From: Streptomyces albireticuli
Lineage (GTDB): Bacteria; Actinomycetota; Actinomycetes; Streptomycetales; Streptomycetaceae
Assembly (NCBI RefSeq): GCF_021228125.1
Contig: NZ_JAJQQS010000006.1
Coordinates: 372,001-436,000, forward strand
DNA: 64,000 nt
Direction: 5' to 3'
In this document: one piece after another, positions 16,665-25,015 of the stretch
Layout: each line of letters begins with the position of its first letter
Position numbering within the stretch: position 1 is the stretch's first letter
Notes under the pieces: generated by a model
Databases searched by the model: none
What the model saw: the letters and a program-made list of their open reading frames with translations, nothing else
Told to the model about the DNA's origin: nothing
Translations under genes and position numbers: made by a program

Positions 16665-18227
16665 TCAGACGACGAGCGCGCCGAACGCCCCGGCCGGCGG
16701 GACCGTGGCGTCCCGCAGCAGCGGTACGCCCACGGGTCCGGCGCCGAACGCCTCGCCCACGGCGGCGGCCAGGTCCGGGGTGACCGGCCAGGCCAGGGTG
16801 CGCAGCGTCCAGAGGAACAGCAGGGCGCCGGACACGTCGCTCGCGTCGTCGGTCCGCACCTGCCCGGCCCGCAGGGCGAGCGCCTCCAGGTGCAGCGCGA
16901 GCGCCTCGGCCGCCTTGCGGATGCTGAAGCCCTCCAGGTCGTAGGCGGCCTCGAAGCGCCGCACACTGGCCTCGATCGCGGTGGCCCACCACGCCGAGGG
17001 CGGGGCGTCGACGCTCCGGCCGGACAGCCGTTCGCCGAGCGTGTCGGCGATCGTGGCGAGCGGGGTGTCGAAGCGGTCCCGGAGGGTGTTGACGGCCACC
17101 TGCTCGCTGAACTCGGACTGCTGGAGCTCCGGGCTGCCCAGCGACAGGACGAACCGCGCCCGGTCCCGGCCGGCCTTCTCCAGGTATTCGCGCGCCCAGA
17201 CCACGTCGCCCTTGCTGGTGGAGAACTTGCGGCCCTCCAGCAGGAAGTACTGGTTGGTGAGCGTGCGCGTGACCGGGAGCTCGACGGGGAGGCCGTGCCG
17301 GACGGCCAGCAGCTTGAGCGCGAGGTAGACGAACGCGTTGTAGAAGCCGTTGTCGATGCCGATGAACTGGACGAACTCGTCGCAGCCCGCCCGCCCCCGC
17401 GCCCGGACCCGCTGCGGCCAGTAGAGGTGGCCGACGTAGATCTCCGGCCAGGCGTTGACGGTCTGCGGCGGCGCGTCCGGACCGTCCCAGTCCACCGGGA
17501 TGCCCCACGTGCCCGGGTAGGTGATCGGGATGTACGGCAGCCGGCCTTCGAGCGTCCGGGTGACGACCTTGTGGAGGTCGGGGCGGAGCTCGACGTCGGA
17601 GGAGCGGTACCAGTTGGTGAGCATCGACCGGTAGCGCTCCAGGTCGAGGACCCAGATGGAGACGGGCCGGGTCGGCAGCGCCGTGGCGGTGTCGCTCGGC
17701 AGCAGCGCGCCGGGGAGGTTGTAGAGGCCGCACGCCTCGCAGACGCCCGCCCGGGCGTGGGCGAGACAGGTCGGGCACCGGCCGGTCACGAACGCCTCGG
17801 CCCGGTACTCCCCGGTCCCGGCGTCGTACGGGAGGTCCACCTCGCGCCGGTCGAACGCGCCGTGCTTCCACAGGTGGGTGAAGAAGTCCCGGACGAACTC
17901 CGTGTAGTGCGCGTCGGGCCGTTCGAAGAGGTCGACCTCGACCCCCGCGAGGTCCAGGGACGTCCGGACGCTGTCGAGGGCCTCCTGGATGAGGGCCTCG
18001 GGGGTCACGCCCAGCCGCTGCGCCGTGGTGACCACGTACGTCTGGTTGTCGTCGGTGCTGCACGCGTACACGACGTCGTTGCCCAGGATCTTCTGGGAAC
18101 GGGCGCACACGTCGCTGGCCAGCACCGGCCCGGACAGGTGGCCCAGGTGCAGGTCGCCGTTGGGGGTGGGCGGGGAGAAGCTGACGTTGACGCGGCGCGG
18201 GGCGGGGGAGCGGGTCGCTTCAGCCAC
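16665..18227 (-). CDS. Methionyl-tRNA-synthetase-like ligase (hydrazine synthetase subunit)
   Basis: 520 residues. The class I signatures are intact: HLGH at 27-30 and KFSTSK at 334-339. A Zn knuckle (Cys151, Cys154, Cys163, Cys166) and the MetRS-like IGIDNGFYNAF are also present. In characterised hydrazine pathways (Spb40, Tri28, ForK) a MetRS-like domain activates an amino acid with ATP and esterifies it to N6-hydroxylysine; a cupin domain then rearranges the ester to form the N-N bond. There the two are one protein; here they are separate genes overlapping by 8 bp, in the same order. GTG 18227 is the start. A housekeeping MetRS is unlikely given the context. Confidence 0.88.
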   Translation of the reverse strand: MAEATRSPAPRRVNVSFSPPTPNGDLHLGHLSGPVLASDVCARSQKILGNDVVYACSTDDNQTYVVTTAQRLGVTPEALIQEALDSVRTSLDLAGVEVDLFERPDAHYTEFVRDFFTHLWKHGAFDRREVDLPYDAGTGEYRAEAFVTGRCPTCLAHARAGVCEACGLYNLPGALLPSDTATALPTRPVSIWVLDLERYRSMLTNWYRSSDVELRPDLHKVVTRTLEGRLPYIPITYPGTWGIPVDWDGPDAPPQTVNAWPEIYVGHLYWPQRVRARGRAGCDEFVQFIGIDNGFYNAFVYLALKLLAVRHGLPVELPVTRTLTNQYFLLEGRKFSTSKGDVVWAREYLEKAGRDRARFVLSLGSPELQQSEFSEQVAVNTLRDRFDTPLATIADTLGERLSGRSVDAPPSAWWATAIEASVRRFEAAYDLEGFSIRKAAEALALHLEALALRAGQVRTDDASDVSGALLFLWTLRTLAWPVTPDLAAAVGEAFGAGPVGVPLLRDATVPPAGAFGALVV

Positions 18228-18579
18228 GGGCCGGCTCTTCGCTCGCGGTGGGCTGGAGCCAGTAGACGCTGACGAAGGTCAGCGGCGCGTCGTCACTGGT
18301 GTTGGTGACGACGTGGGCGTTGCCGTGCGGGATGTAGATGACGTCGCCCTGGGTCACGGGTCGCAGTTCGTCACCGACCCGCACCGTGCCCGAACCGGCC
18401 GTGAAGATGAACGTCTCGTCCGTGGCGTGCGCGTGCTCCGTGCTCGACTCGTGCGGCCGGACGGTGCAGAAAGTGCTGTTCCAGGGCGGTGTGACGACGC
18501 CGTCCCAGGGATAGAGCTGGCGGACGTCGATGCCGTTCTTGCGTACGTGGCCGTCCTCGGCCTCGGTGCGTACGTACAT
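18220..18579 (-). CDS. Stand-alone cupin (N-N bond-forming partner)
   Basis: 119 residues, a single cupin domain. Both motifs are textbook: motif 1 with His49, His51 and Glu55 (EHAHATDETFIF) and motif 2 GDVIYIPHGNAHVVTN with His89, giving a 3-His/1-Glu metal site. ATG 18579 follows GAGGAAAGG; the frame is open upstream to 18642. It is the first gene of the minus-strand cluster and overlaps the MetRS-like gene by 8 bp, mirroring the N-to-C order of the known cupin-MetRS fusions. Role by analogy: metal-dependent rearrangement of the aminoacyl ester of N6-hydroxylysine into a hydrazine. Confidence 0.87.
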   Translation of the reverse strand: MYVRTEAEDGHVRKNGIDVRQLYPWDGVVTPPWNSTFCTVRPHESSTEHAHATDETFIFTAGSGTVRVGDELRPVTQGDVIYIPHGNAHVVTNTSDDAPLTFVSVYWLQPTASEEPARG

Positions 18580-19285
18580 GGCGAATCCCCTTTCCTCGAG
18601 CGGGTGACAGCGGAGGCTTTTCCTTCGGATTCCGCCGCTCATGAGTTCCTGTATGAGGGCATGGGGAAATCCGGTGGGGCCGCCGTGAGGTGAATCAGTG
18701 AAATGGCGGCGTGAATGGTCGGCGCGGCGCCCGGAATTCGGGCAGGGCTGCGCCGGGTGAGAGAAATCGGTCGCGGCGAACGGGAATCACGAGAAGTGAT
18801 GTGCCGGCTCGATGCGTCGATTCAATGTTGGGTGAGGGTGAGGGTGAAGATGAGGGTGAGGCAAGGGCAGCGCCGGTTGGTCGCCGTGTCTTTCCGCCAT
18901 GCCCAGCGCTCTACCGGGAGGGTCCGGCGGACAGAGCCGGACAGGGAGCGCTTCGTCGGGCGGTAAGAGAGGGAAGGGCGTTCCGGGAATCCGGTGCTCC
19001 GGGCCGAGAAGGGCCCATTTCACCGGCGCTGTACGGTGCTGCGGCGGAGACCGCGCCGCCGGCCGAGGTCACATCAGGTTGGGCCGCATGGTGAATACCC
19101 CCGTAGCTCGGGCGCCGGCGTGCGTCACCGACCGAAGTCGGTTCGTCACCGCCGTGCCCGTCCGTGTGTGAATCTCTTCTCCAAGGACGTCACCAATCCT
19201 CCATGAAGCAGTGGGATAGGTCAACCCTGGATATTCAAGAGGGCAATCCCTGAATAAATGCTGCGGTGACCTGCGGAAAGGTGTT

Positions 19286-19304
19286 GCGGAATGAAATGTT
19301 CCGC
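19286..19304. promoter_or_regulatory. Inverted repeat GCGGAA-N7-TTCCGC
   Basis: Perfect 6-bp arms with a 7-base spacer (TGAAATG) in the non-coding region upstream of the cupin operon. It may be an operator or a small hairpin. Confidence 0.35.
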
Positions 19305-19402
19305 GATTCGGGTGCAGTGGGAAACTAGATAAATGTGGGCCGCGCCACATGTTCGCGCCATTGAAAGGTGGGTGGTGGGGGTGGGCTCTCGGTGGATGAA
19401 TG

Positions 19403-19432
19403 CCGATCGGTAACTCCAGGGTTACTGATTGG
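19403..19432. promoter_or_regulatory. Candidate operator
   Basis: CCGATCGGTAAC - TCCAGG - GTTACTGATTGG: 12-bp arms with two mismatches around a 6-bp spacer. It is the most symmetrical element in the 1.1-kb gap and probably a binding site for a dimeric regulator. Confidence 0.45.
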
Positions 19433-19515
19433 TAGGTGCATGGATGTGGCGGGGTGAGGTGCGGCGAGATGCCTTGTGGGGCAAGGGAATTCGCGGGGCC
19501 CGGGGGCGGGGGAGC

Positions 19516-19611
19516 CATGAACGCGGGGTGGCGTGAGCGCGGGGTGGCGTGAGCGCGGGGTGGCGTGAACGCGGGGCGGCGTGAACGCGGGGCGGCGTGA
19601 ACGCGGGGTCC
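19516..19611. repeat. 16-bp tandem array, six units
   Basis: Six units of the form CGTGAACGCGGGGTGG (A/G and T/C variants) run head to tail in the non-coding region just past the MFS gene end. The 16-bp period is not a multiple of three, consistent with a non-coding array. Confidence 0.9.
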
Positions 19612-19702
19612 CATGGGCTCGGGGCGCCATGGGACCCCGCGGGTCCGGTCGGTCCTGCTGGTCCTCTCGGTCGTCTCGCTCCTCTCGATCGTCTCGCTCC
19701 TC

Positions 19703-21073
19703 CTAGCCCTCCCGGACGGCGGTCGCGGCGGCGGTAGGGGTGGAGGTAGGGGCGCCGACGGTCGTGCCGGCCGCGCCGGTCGTCGTGCCGGGCAGGCCGG
19801 CCACCGGGCCGGTGGAGCCCGTGCCGCCCTCCGCGCCCTGGACCCGTACGGCCCGCAGGCTCGTCCAGATCAGGGTGAGGGTGGCGAGGCCCGCCGCGAT
19901 GACCAGCAGCACGCTCGCCGGAATCGCGTCCTGGAACGCGGCCAGCAGGAACGGCGCCGCGAAACCGATGTACGAGAGCGCCTGGTAGACGGCCGTCAGC
20001 CCGGCCAGGTCCTTCGGGTGGGCCAGCCGCTGCACCTCCAGCAGCCCGCACACCTGGCAGCACCCGTAACCCGCGCCGAGCACCAGCGTCCCGGCCACGA
20101 CCAGCACCGGCTGCGACCACTGGGCGGCCGCCGCGGCGACGAGCAGACCGGCCACCACGATCGCCATCGACATCGCGATCAGACGGGGCTTGCGCGGGTC
20201 GTCCACCCTGCGGGCCAGCGGCTGCACGAGGATGCCCGCGAAACCGGTGAGCGCGGTGACGCACGCGCTGAACACAAGGGCGCTGTCGCCGAGCTGGTCC
20301 TTGACCAGGCCGGGCAGATAGGCGAGCGCGACGGACGCGGAGCCGAACACCCAGGGCGCCAGAGGCATCACGACGCTACGGAACCGGGGCTCGCGGACCG
20401 CGGACACCTTCAGCTGCCGCAGCAGGCTGTCCTGCCGCTTGGTCACACAGGTCTCGGGCGTGCGCATGACCAGCGGGATCGAGACGAGCGTCAGGGCCAG
20501 GTGCGGCAGATAGGCCACCACCGTCGGCGACGGCGCCCACTGGGCGAGGGCGCCGGCCACCAGGGGGCCCATGGCGAAGCCCATGGTCATGGTGATCGTC
20601 GCCCGCCGGGGGCCGGGGTTCGCCTCGCGCGCGGACCCGGCGAGGGAGAGCTCCTTGATCCAGGCGGCGCCGGCGCTGAAGGCCGCGCCGCTGGCGATGC
20701 CGGAGACCACGCGGCCCGCGAAGAGCAGCCCCAGGGACTCCCCGCCCGCGATCAGCAGCACGCTGCCGAGGAGGGAGATGAACAGCGCCGGGAGGATCAG
20801 CCGGCGGCGGCCGTACCGGTCCGAGACCGGGCCGCCGAGCAGCAGCCCGGGGACCAGCCCGATGGCGTACAGACCGAACGTGGCCTGCACCGTCGCGGCG
20901 GACAGGCCGAGTTCGGAGCGGTAGAGCAGCAGCAGCGGCGCGAACTGGTTGGCGCCCCAGCCCACCGCCGCCACGGCGACCCCGGCGCGCAGCCAGGCCC
21001 ACTTGTCTATGGCCGGCGGCGGCCCGGAACTCCCCGCGGGGGTGTCGCGGTAGGTCAACGCGTGCTTGGTCAT
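19703..21073 (-). CDS. MFS transporter (exporter) at the cluster edge
   Basis: About 456 residues with twelve predicted helices. The MFS motif A loop (GGPVSDRYGRRRLILPALF) is clear, as are paired helices such as LFAGRVVSGIASGAAF and GFAMGPLVAGALAQ. The C-terminal 45 residues are Gly/Thr/Ala-rich. It most resembles actinobacterial drug-efflux-type MFS proteins. It is transcribed toward the cupin operon, 1.1 kb away, and is divergent from the GlxA-type regulator (53-bp gap). A role in export of the cluster product is likely but inferred. ATG 21073 is preferred to GTG 21079. Confidence 0.85.
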   Translation of the reverse strand: MTKHALTYRDTPAGSSGPPPAIDKWAWLRAGVAVAAVGWGANQFAPLLLLYRSELGLSAATVQATFGLYAIGLVPGLLLGGPVSDRYGRRRLILPALFISLLGSVLLIAGGESLGLLFAGRVVSGIASGAAFSAGAAWIKELSLAGSAREANPGPRRATITMTMGFAMGPLVAGALAQWAPSPTVVAYLPHLALTLVSIPLVMRTPETCVTKRQDSLLRQLKVSAVREPRFRSVVMPLAPWVFGSASVALAYLPGLVKDQLGDSALVFSACVTALTGFAGILVQPLARRVDDPRKPRLIAMSMAIVVAGLLVAAAAAQWSQPVLVVAGTLVLGAGYGCCQVCGLLEVQRLAHPKDLAGLTAVYQALSYIGFAAPFLLAAFQDAIPASVLLVIAAGLATLTLIWTSLRAVRVQGAEGGTGSTGPVAGLPGTTTGAAGTTVGAPTSTPTAAATAVREG

Positions 21074-21126
21074 GCCCACATGCTGGCGATTTCCCGCCCC
21101 TCGCCACGAGCGTCCGGAACGACAAG

Positions 21127-22116
21127 ATGCGTACAGTTACGGACATGGCTTCTGTTGCGTTAGCCGTCACCGACGGCATGCCCTTGCTGGAACTTGCGGC
21201 CGCCTGCGCGATATTCGGCACGGAGCGGCCGGATCTCGTCGACACCTGGTACGACTTCACCGTCTGCGCCCCGGCCGGCGCGCAGGTCGGGGGGTGGTTC
21301 CACGCGGACACCCCGCACGGCCTCGACGCGCTCGCGGCCGCGGACACCGTCATCGTCCCGCCCTGCGACGACGTCGAGGTGCCCCCGCCCGCCGACCTGG
21401 TCGACGCGGTGCGAGCCGCGCACGACGGCGGCGCGCGGGTGGCGTCCATCTGCACCGGCGCGTTCACCCTGGCCGCCGCCGGCCTGCTCGACGGACGGCG
21501 CGCCACCACCCACTGGCTGCACGCGGACCTGCTGGCCGCGCGCTATCCCGGCGTCGAGGTCGACCCCCGGGTGCTGTACATCGACGAGGGCTCCGTCCTC
21601 ACCTCGGCGGGCCGGGCCGCCGGGATCGACCTGTGCCTGCACCTGGTCCGTACGGATCACGGCACGGCCGTCGCCAACGCCGTGGCCCGCAGGCTCGTCG
21701 TCGCGCCGCACCGCTCCGGCGGCCAGGCGCAGTTCATCGCCGCCCCGGTGCAACCCGACAACGGGCCGGGCCTCGCCGAGGTGCTGGCCTGGGCGCTCGA
21801 ACGGCTGGACCAGCCCCTGACCGTCACCGACCTGGCCCGCCGCGCCCACATGAGCTCCCGGAACCTGGGCCGGCACTTCACGGCGGTCACGGGCACCACA
21901 CCGCTGCAGTGGCTCCTGACGCAGCGGCTGCACCGCGCGCAGGAGCTCCTGGAGAGCACCGACGACAGCGTGGACCACATCGCGGCCCGCGTCGGGATGG
22001 GCAGCGCGGCGACGCTGCGCCGCCACTTCAACCGCGCTTTCGGGGTGCCTCCGGACACGTACCGGCGCACGTTCCGCGCCGACCCGCGGCGGGAGGAGGT
22101 GGCGTACGCGGGCTGA
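21127..22116 (+). CDS. GlxA-type AraC-family regulator (DJ-1/PfpI + HTH_18)
   Basis: 329 residues. The N-terminal DJ-1/PfpI-like domain has its nucleophile region ASICTGAFTLAAAGLLDGRRAT. The C-terminal AraC-type DNA-binding region has two helix-turn-helix motifs (TVTDLARRAHMSSRNLGRHF and DSVDHIAARVGMGSAATLRR). Such proteins usually activate neighbouring genes in response to a small metabolite. It is divergent from the MFS gene with a short shared promoter region, which makes it the best candidate for pathway-specific control of the exporter and perhaps the cluster. ATG 21145 is an alternative start; neither has a strong ribosome site. Confidence 0.9.
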   Translation: MRTVTDMASVALAVTDGMPLLELAAACAIFGTERPDLVDTWYDFTVCAPAGAQVGGWFHADTPHGLDALAAADTVIVPPCDDVEVPPPADLVDAVRAAHDGGARVASICTGAFTLAAAGLLDGRRATTHWLHADLLAARYPGVEVDPRVLYIDEGSVLTSAGRAAGIDLCLHLVRTDHGTAVANAVARRLVVAPHRSGGQAQFIAAPVQPDNGPGLAEVLAWALERLDQPLTVTDLARRAHMSSRNLGRHFTAVTGTTPLQWLLTQRLHRAQELLESTDDSVDHIAARVGMGSAATLRRHFNRAFGVPPDTYRRTFRADPRREEVAYAG

Positions 22117-22119
22117 GGG

Positions 22120-22560
22120 TCAGACCGGCAGCTCGATCTGGTACCGGAGGAAGCCCTTGTTGACGGCCACCTTCTCGTACAGGCTCCGCGCCGTCGCGTT
22201 CGTCTCGTGGGTCATCCAGTACACCCGGGAACAGCCGCGCTGCTTTGCCCAGTCGACCACGGCGGCGATCAGCGCCTCACCGACACCCTTACGGCGTGCC
22301 TCCGGCCCGGTGAACAGGTCCTGCAGATAGCAGACGTCCGGCCCGGAGGTGTTGGCGTGCACGAAGAAGTGCGTGATGCCGACGAGCTTCCCGTTCACCT
22401 TCGCGCCGAACGCGTGCATCCGCGTATCGGCCTGGAACTCGCCCCACGACTTGTCGTACATCGCCTGCGGCTCGTCGCGCTCGTAGAAGTCGATGTACGC
22501 GCGGAACAGGCCCTCCCAGGCGTCTCTGTCGTCCGGCGTGAGCTTGCTGATCTCAACCAT
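22120..22560 (-). CDS. GNAT-family N-acetyltransferase
   Basis: 146 residues. The acetyl-CoA-binding motif A is clear (VCYLQDLFTGPEARRKGVGEALI; the pyrophosphate loop is RRKGVG), followed by motif B (YWMTHETNATARSLYEKV). It transfers an acetyl group to an amine of an unknown substrate. It faces the GlxA-type gene with only 3 bases between the stops. No sign of involvement in the cluster. Confidence 0.9.
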   Translation of the reverse strand: MVEISKLTPDDRDAWEGLFRAYIDFYERDEPQAMYDKSWGEFQADTRMHAFGAKVNGKLVGITHFFVHANTSGPDVCYLQDLFTGPEARRKGVGEALIAAVVDWAKQRGCSRVYWMTHETNATARSLYEKVAVNKGFLRYQIELPV

Positions 22561-22779
22561 GCTGCACCTCCAAGGTACTTGCGGCTACGGGGCGGTCGTC
22601 ACCGATGGTCACGTACGACCGGAAGATCACCATCTAACGACGGGGCCTCGGGGCGGTAGGGGGTATGACGGGCATCACAGCGCCCCGCTTCTGGCGGGCA
22701 AGACCGGACGAGGGCCCTGTTTTCGGGACGGTACCCCAGATGACGTGCGCAAACGCCCTTCTACGGGGACCGGTCCGCG

Positions 22780-24342
22780 CTACGCGGGCTCGGCCTCGCA
22801 CGTTTTGTCCTGGGTGGGGCGGGTGCCCTTGGTGAGGAAGGTGGTTACCGCCTCGTCGCCGCAGGCGTTGCCGTTGCGCAGATAGGAGCCGTGGCCGCCC
22901 GCGTCGACCGTGACGAGGCGGGCGCGGTCGCCGAATGCCTCGCGCATCTTCAGGGCGCCGCGGTGCGGCGTGGACGGGTCGCGCAGGTTCTGGATCATCA
23001 GGATGTTCGACGGGCCCTTCGGGGTGACGCGGGTGGGCTTCTCCGTCGCGCCGCCCTTCCAGAAGGCGCACGGGAAGATGCCGGCGGGCAGACCCGCGGT
23101 GAGCGGGTGGCGGACCCGGTCCACGGCGACGTTACGGGCGTAGGAGCCCACCGAGCGCGGCCAGTCCACGTCGTTGCAGATAGTTCCGATCATGACCGCC
23201 GCCTGGTCCTGCGGGACCGGGCCCGCGGGCAGCGGGTCGCGCACCGTCAGCGGGCCGGTCGTGTCCCTGGCCGCGACGATCAGCGCGGACACCGTCGCGA
23301 ACGTGCCGTCCTCGCCCGTCCCCTCGCTGTCGAAGGCCTGAACGAGTGCCTGGCGGAGACGGTTCCCCGTCAAGGGGAAGTGGCCCGCGTCCTGGAACTC
23401 CCGGGGGCGCGCGTCCAGTTCCGCCGCCACCGCGAGGAACTCCCGCCGTACGTCCGCCGCGCTCCCGGCCACCCGGTGCGCCTTGTCCCGGGTGGGGTCC
23501 GCCGCCCACCGCGCGAAGTCCGGGAAGCGGTCTTCCGCGCCGAACGCCATGTTCGCCGCCCAGCCCCTCGCCACCCGCGACGGGTCCGGGTCACCGCTGC
23601 TGTCCAGAACCCAGCGATCCGTGTGCTCCGGGTACTTCTGGGCGTAGACGGCGGCCACGTACGTACCGTACGAGACCCCCCACGCCGACAGTTTCTCCTC
23701 GCCGAGCGCCTGCCGGAAGCGGTCGATGTCGCGGACCTCGTTGGCGGTCGAGAAGCTGCGCAGGAGGGCGCCGCCGTCGCGCGCGCACGCGTCCGCGACA
23801 CGGCGGGCGCGTGCGACGTTCCCGGTGATGTCGCCGCCGGGGCCCGGCCAGGGGCGCAGGTGGGTCAGCTCGCGGTCGTCGGCCGTGAGCCGGCAGTCAG
23901 CCTTGGAGCTGCCGCCTACCCCGCGCGGGTCGAGGCTCACGATGTCGTACGCACCGCCGGTGCGTTCGCGCAGCTCGGCGCCCTTCTGTGCGAGCCGGTC
24001 GCGGCCGGAGCCGCCCGGTCCGCCCGGGATGACGAGGAGGGTGCCGCGGCGGGCCTCGGGGCGGTCGCTGCGCAGGCGGGCCACGGCGATGTCGACCTGG
24101 GGGCCGCCGGGGACGGTGTAGTCCAGCGGTACGGAGAGGGTGGCGCACTCGCGGGTGGGGGCGGGAGGTGTGCCTGTGCCGGCGTCGGTGTTCGCCCGCG
24201 GCTGGTCGCACGGCTTCCAGCCGAGGGTCGCCGGCTTCGGTTCCGGCGTCTGCGGCCGTGCTTGCGCGGGAGCCGTCAGGGCCGCGGCGCAGGCCGTCGT
24301 GGAGAGGGTGAGCAGGAGGGCCTTGCGGAAGAAAGATCGCAT
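22780..24342 (-). CDS. Secreted S33-family peptidase / alpha-beta hydrolase
   Basis: About 520 residues. A signal peptide (RSFFRKALLLTLSTTACAAALTAPAQA) precedes a tripeptidyl-aminopeptidase-type hydrolase. GGPGGSGRD forms the oxyanion region, the nucleophile Ser is in GVSYGTY, and the acid and base lie in RDPSTPHRGA and GGHGSYL. The C-terminal TAP-like domain carries paired Cys. Streptomyces homologues (SlpD/SlpE, Tap type) release short peptides from protein N-termini outside the cell. ATG 24342 gives the cleanest signal peptide; ATG 24378 adds 12 residues. Neither has a strong ribosome site. Confidence 0.9.
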   Translation of the reverse strand: MRSFFRKALLLTLSTTACAAALTAPAQARPQTPEPKPATLGWKPCDQPRANTDAGTGTPPAPTRECATLSVPLDYTVPGGPQVDIAVARLRSDRPEARRGTLLVIPGGPGGSGRDRLAQKGAELRERTGGAYDIVSLDPRGVGGSSKADCRLTADDRELTHLRPWPGPGGDITGNVARARRVADACARDGGALLRSFSTANEVRDIDRFRQALGEEKLSAWGVSYGTYVAAVYAQKYPEHTDRWVLDSSGDPDPSRVARGWAANMAFGAEDRFPDFARWAADPTRDKAHRVAGSAADVRREFLAVAAELDARPREFQDAGHFPLTGNRLRQALVQAFDSEGTGEDGTFATVSALIVAARDTTGPLTVRDPLPAGPVPQDQAAVMIGTICNDVDWPRSVGSYARNVAVDRVRHPLTAGLPAGIFPCAFWKGGATEKPTRVTPKGPSNILMIQNLRDPSTPHRGALKMREAFGDRARLVTVDAGGHGSYLRNGNACGDEAVTTFLTKGTRPTQDKTCEAEPA

Positions 24343-24515
24343 GGGGCAAGGGTGTTGGGTGTGGGCGTTGTTGCCCATCCGGGCAGCCGTTCCCTTAAAG
24401 GTGGGGGTAGCCCCAGGTCGTGGGGCGCGTCCCCGGGTCCGGAATCGGGGCCGGGGCCTGGTCTGGGGCCTGGTTCGGGGCCTGGTTCGGGTCCGGCTTC
24501 GGGCTCGTTTCGGTC

Positions 24516-24555
24516 GCCGTTTCGCCGTTTCGCCGTTTCGCCGTTTCGCCGTTTC
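24516..24555. repeat. 8-bp tandem repeat
   Basis: Five exact copies of GCCGTTTC, preceded by repeated GGGGCCTGGTTC units at about 24455-24490. Non-coding; lies between the peptidase and the small membrane protein genes. Confidence 0.9.
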
Positions 24556-24603
24556 CGGGATCCGGGTACGGAGCCCTGCGCCCTGCCCCCGGGGCCTCCC
24601 GGC

Positions 24604-24747
24604 TCAGATCAGCCCGAGCTGCGTGATCAGCATCGCGATCACCACGACCAGGGTCCAGCCCGCCACCTGCTCGACGAGCCGGTCCTTCTCGGACGGGTCG
24701 GAGGGGCCGCCCGTGCGGGCGCGGACGGCGGCCGTGGTGTCGCTCAT
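24604..24747 (-). CDS. Small membrane protein
   Basis: 47 residues: a polar N-terminus (SDTTAAVRARTGGPSDPSEK) and one C-terminal hydrophobic helix (WTLVVVIAMLITQLGLI) that ends the protein. ATG 24747 has GAGGACA upstream, a proper ribosome site. Tail-anchored miniproteins of this type occur widely in Streptomyces; function unknown. Confidence 0.65.
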   Translation of the reverse strand: MSDTTAAVRARTGGPSDPSEKDRLVEQVAGWTLVVVIAMLITQLGLI

Positions 24748-25015
24748 GGTGCGTGTCCTCGGTTCGTTGATCAGGTGGTGCGCGTCGTGCGAGACCGGAT
24801 CCGCCGTGTACGGGCCGCGCTCGCCCGTTGTGCGGGGCCTGTGCGCTCCGTGTGGCTTGTGCGGCCTCCCGGGCCGCCCGGTACTCCGTTCCACCGTGCG
24901 CGCGCCACCCCCGCCCGGTAAAGGGGGAGTGGCTCACGTCACGGCCGTATCCGTCAGCCTGTGCGAACAACTCCCGTTCCCCTACCGTGGATTGTCCACG
25001 GGGGAGGGGGATCAG

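Larger units (their letters stand above)
18580..19702. other. 1.1-kb non-coding regulatory region of the cluster
   Basis: No convincing gene in either strand: the open frames lack family features and codon bias. The part from about 18650 to 19450 is richer in A/T than the surroundings. It contains two inverted repeats and a 16-bp tandem array (listed separately) between the MFS gene end and the cupin gene start. A long leader or an unrecognised small RNA is possible. Confidence 0.5.

Noticed and set aside
16665..18227. Resistance-type second methionyl-tRNA synthetase
   Set aside because: It sits between a cupin and PanD in a biosynthetic operon and overlaps the cupin gene, as in hydrazine synthetases; a self-resistance MetRS would not need these.
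18711..19094. Possible small genes in the 1.1-kb gap before the cupin operon
   Set aside because: Several overlapping frames on both strands, none with a ribosome site, codon bias or recognisable domain.
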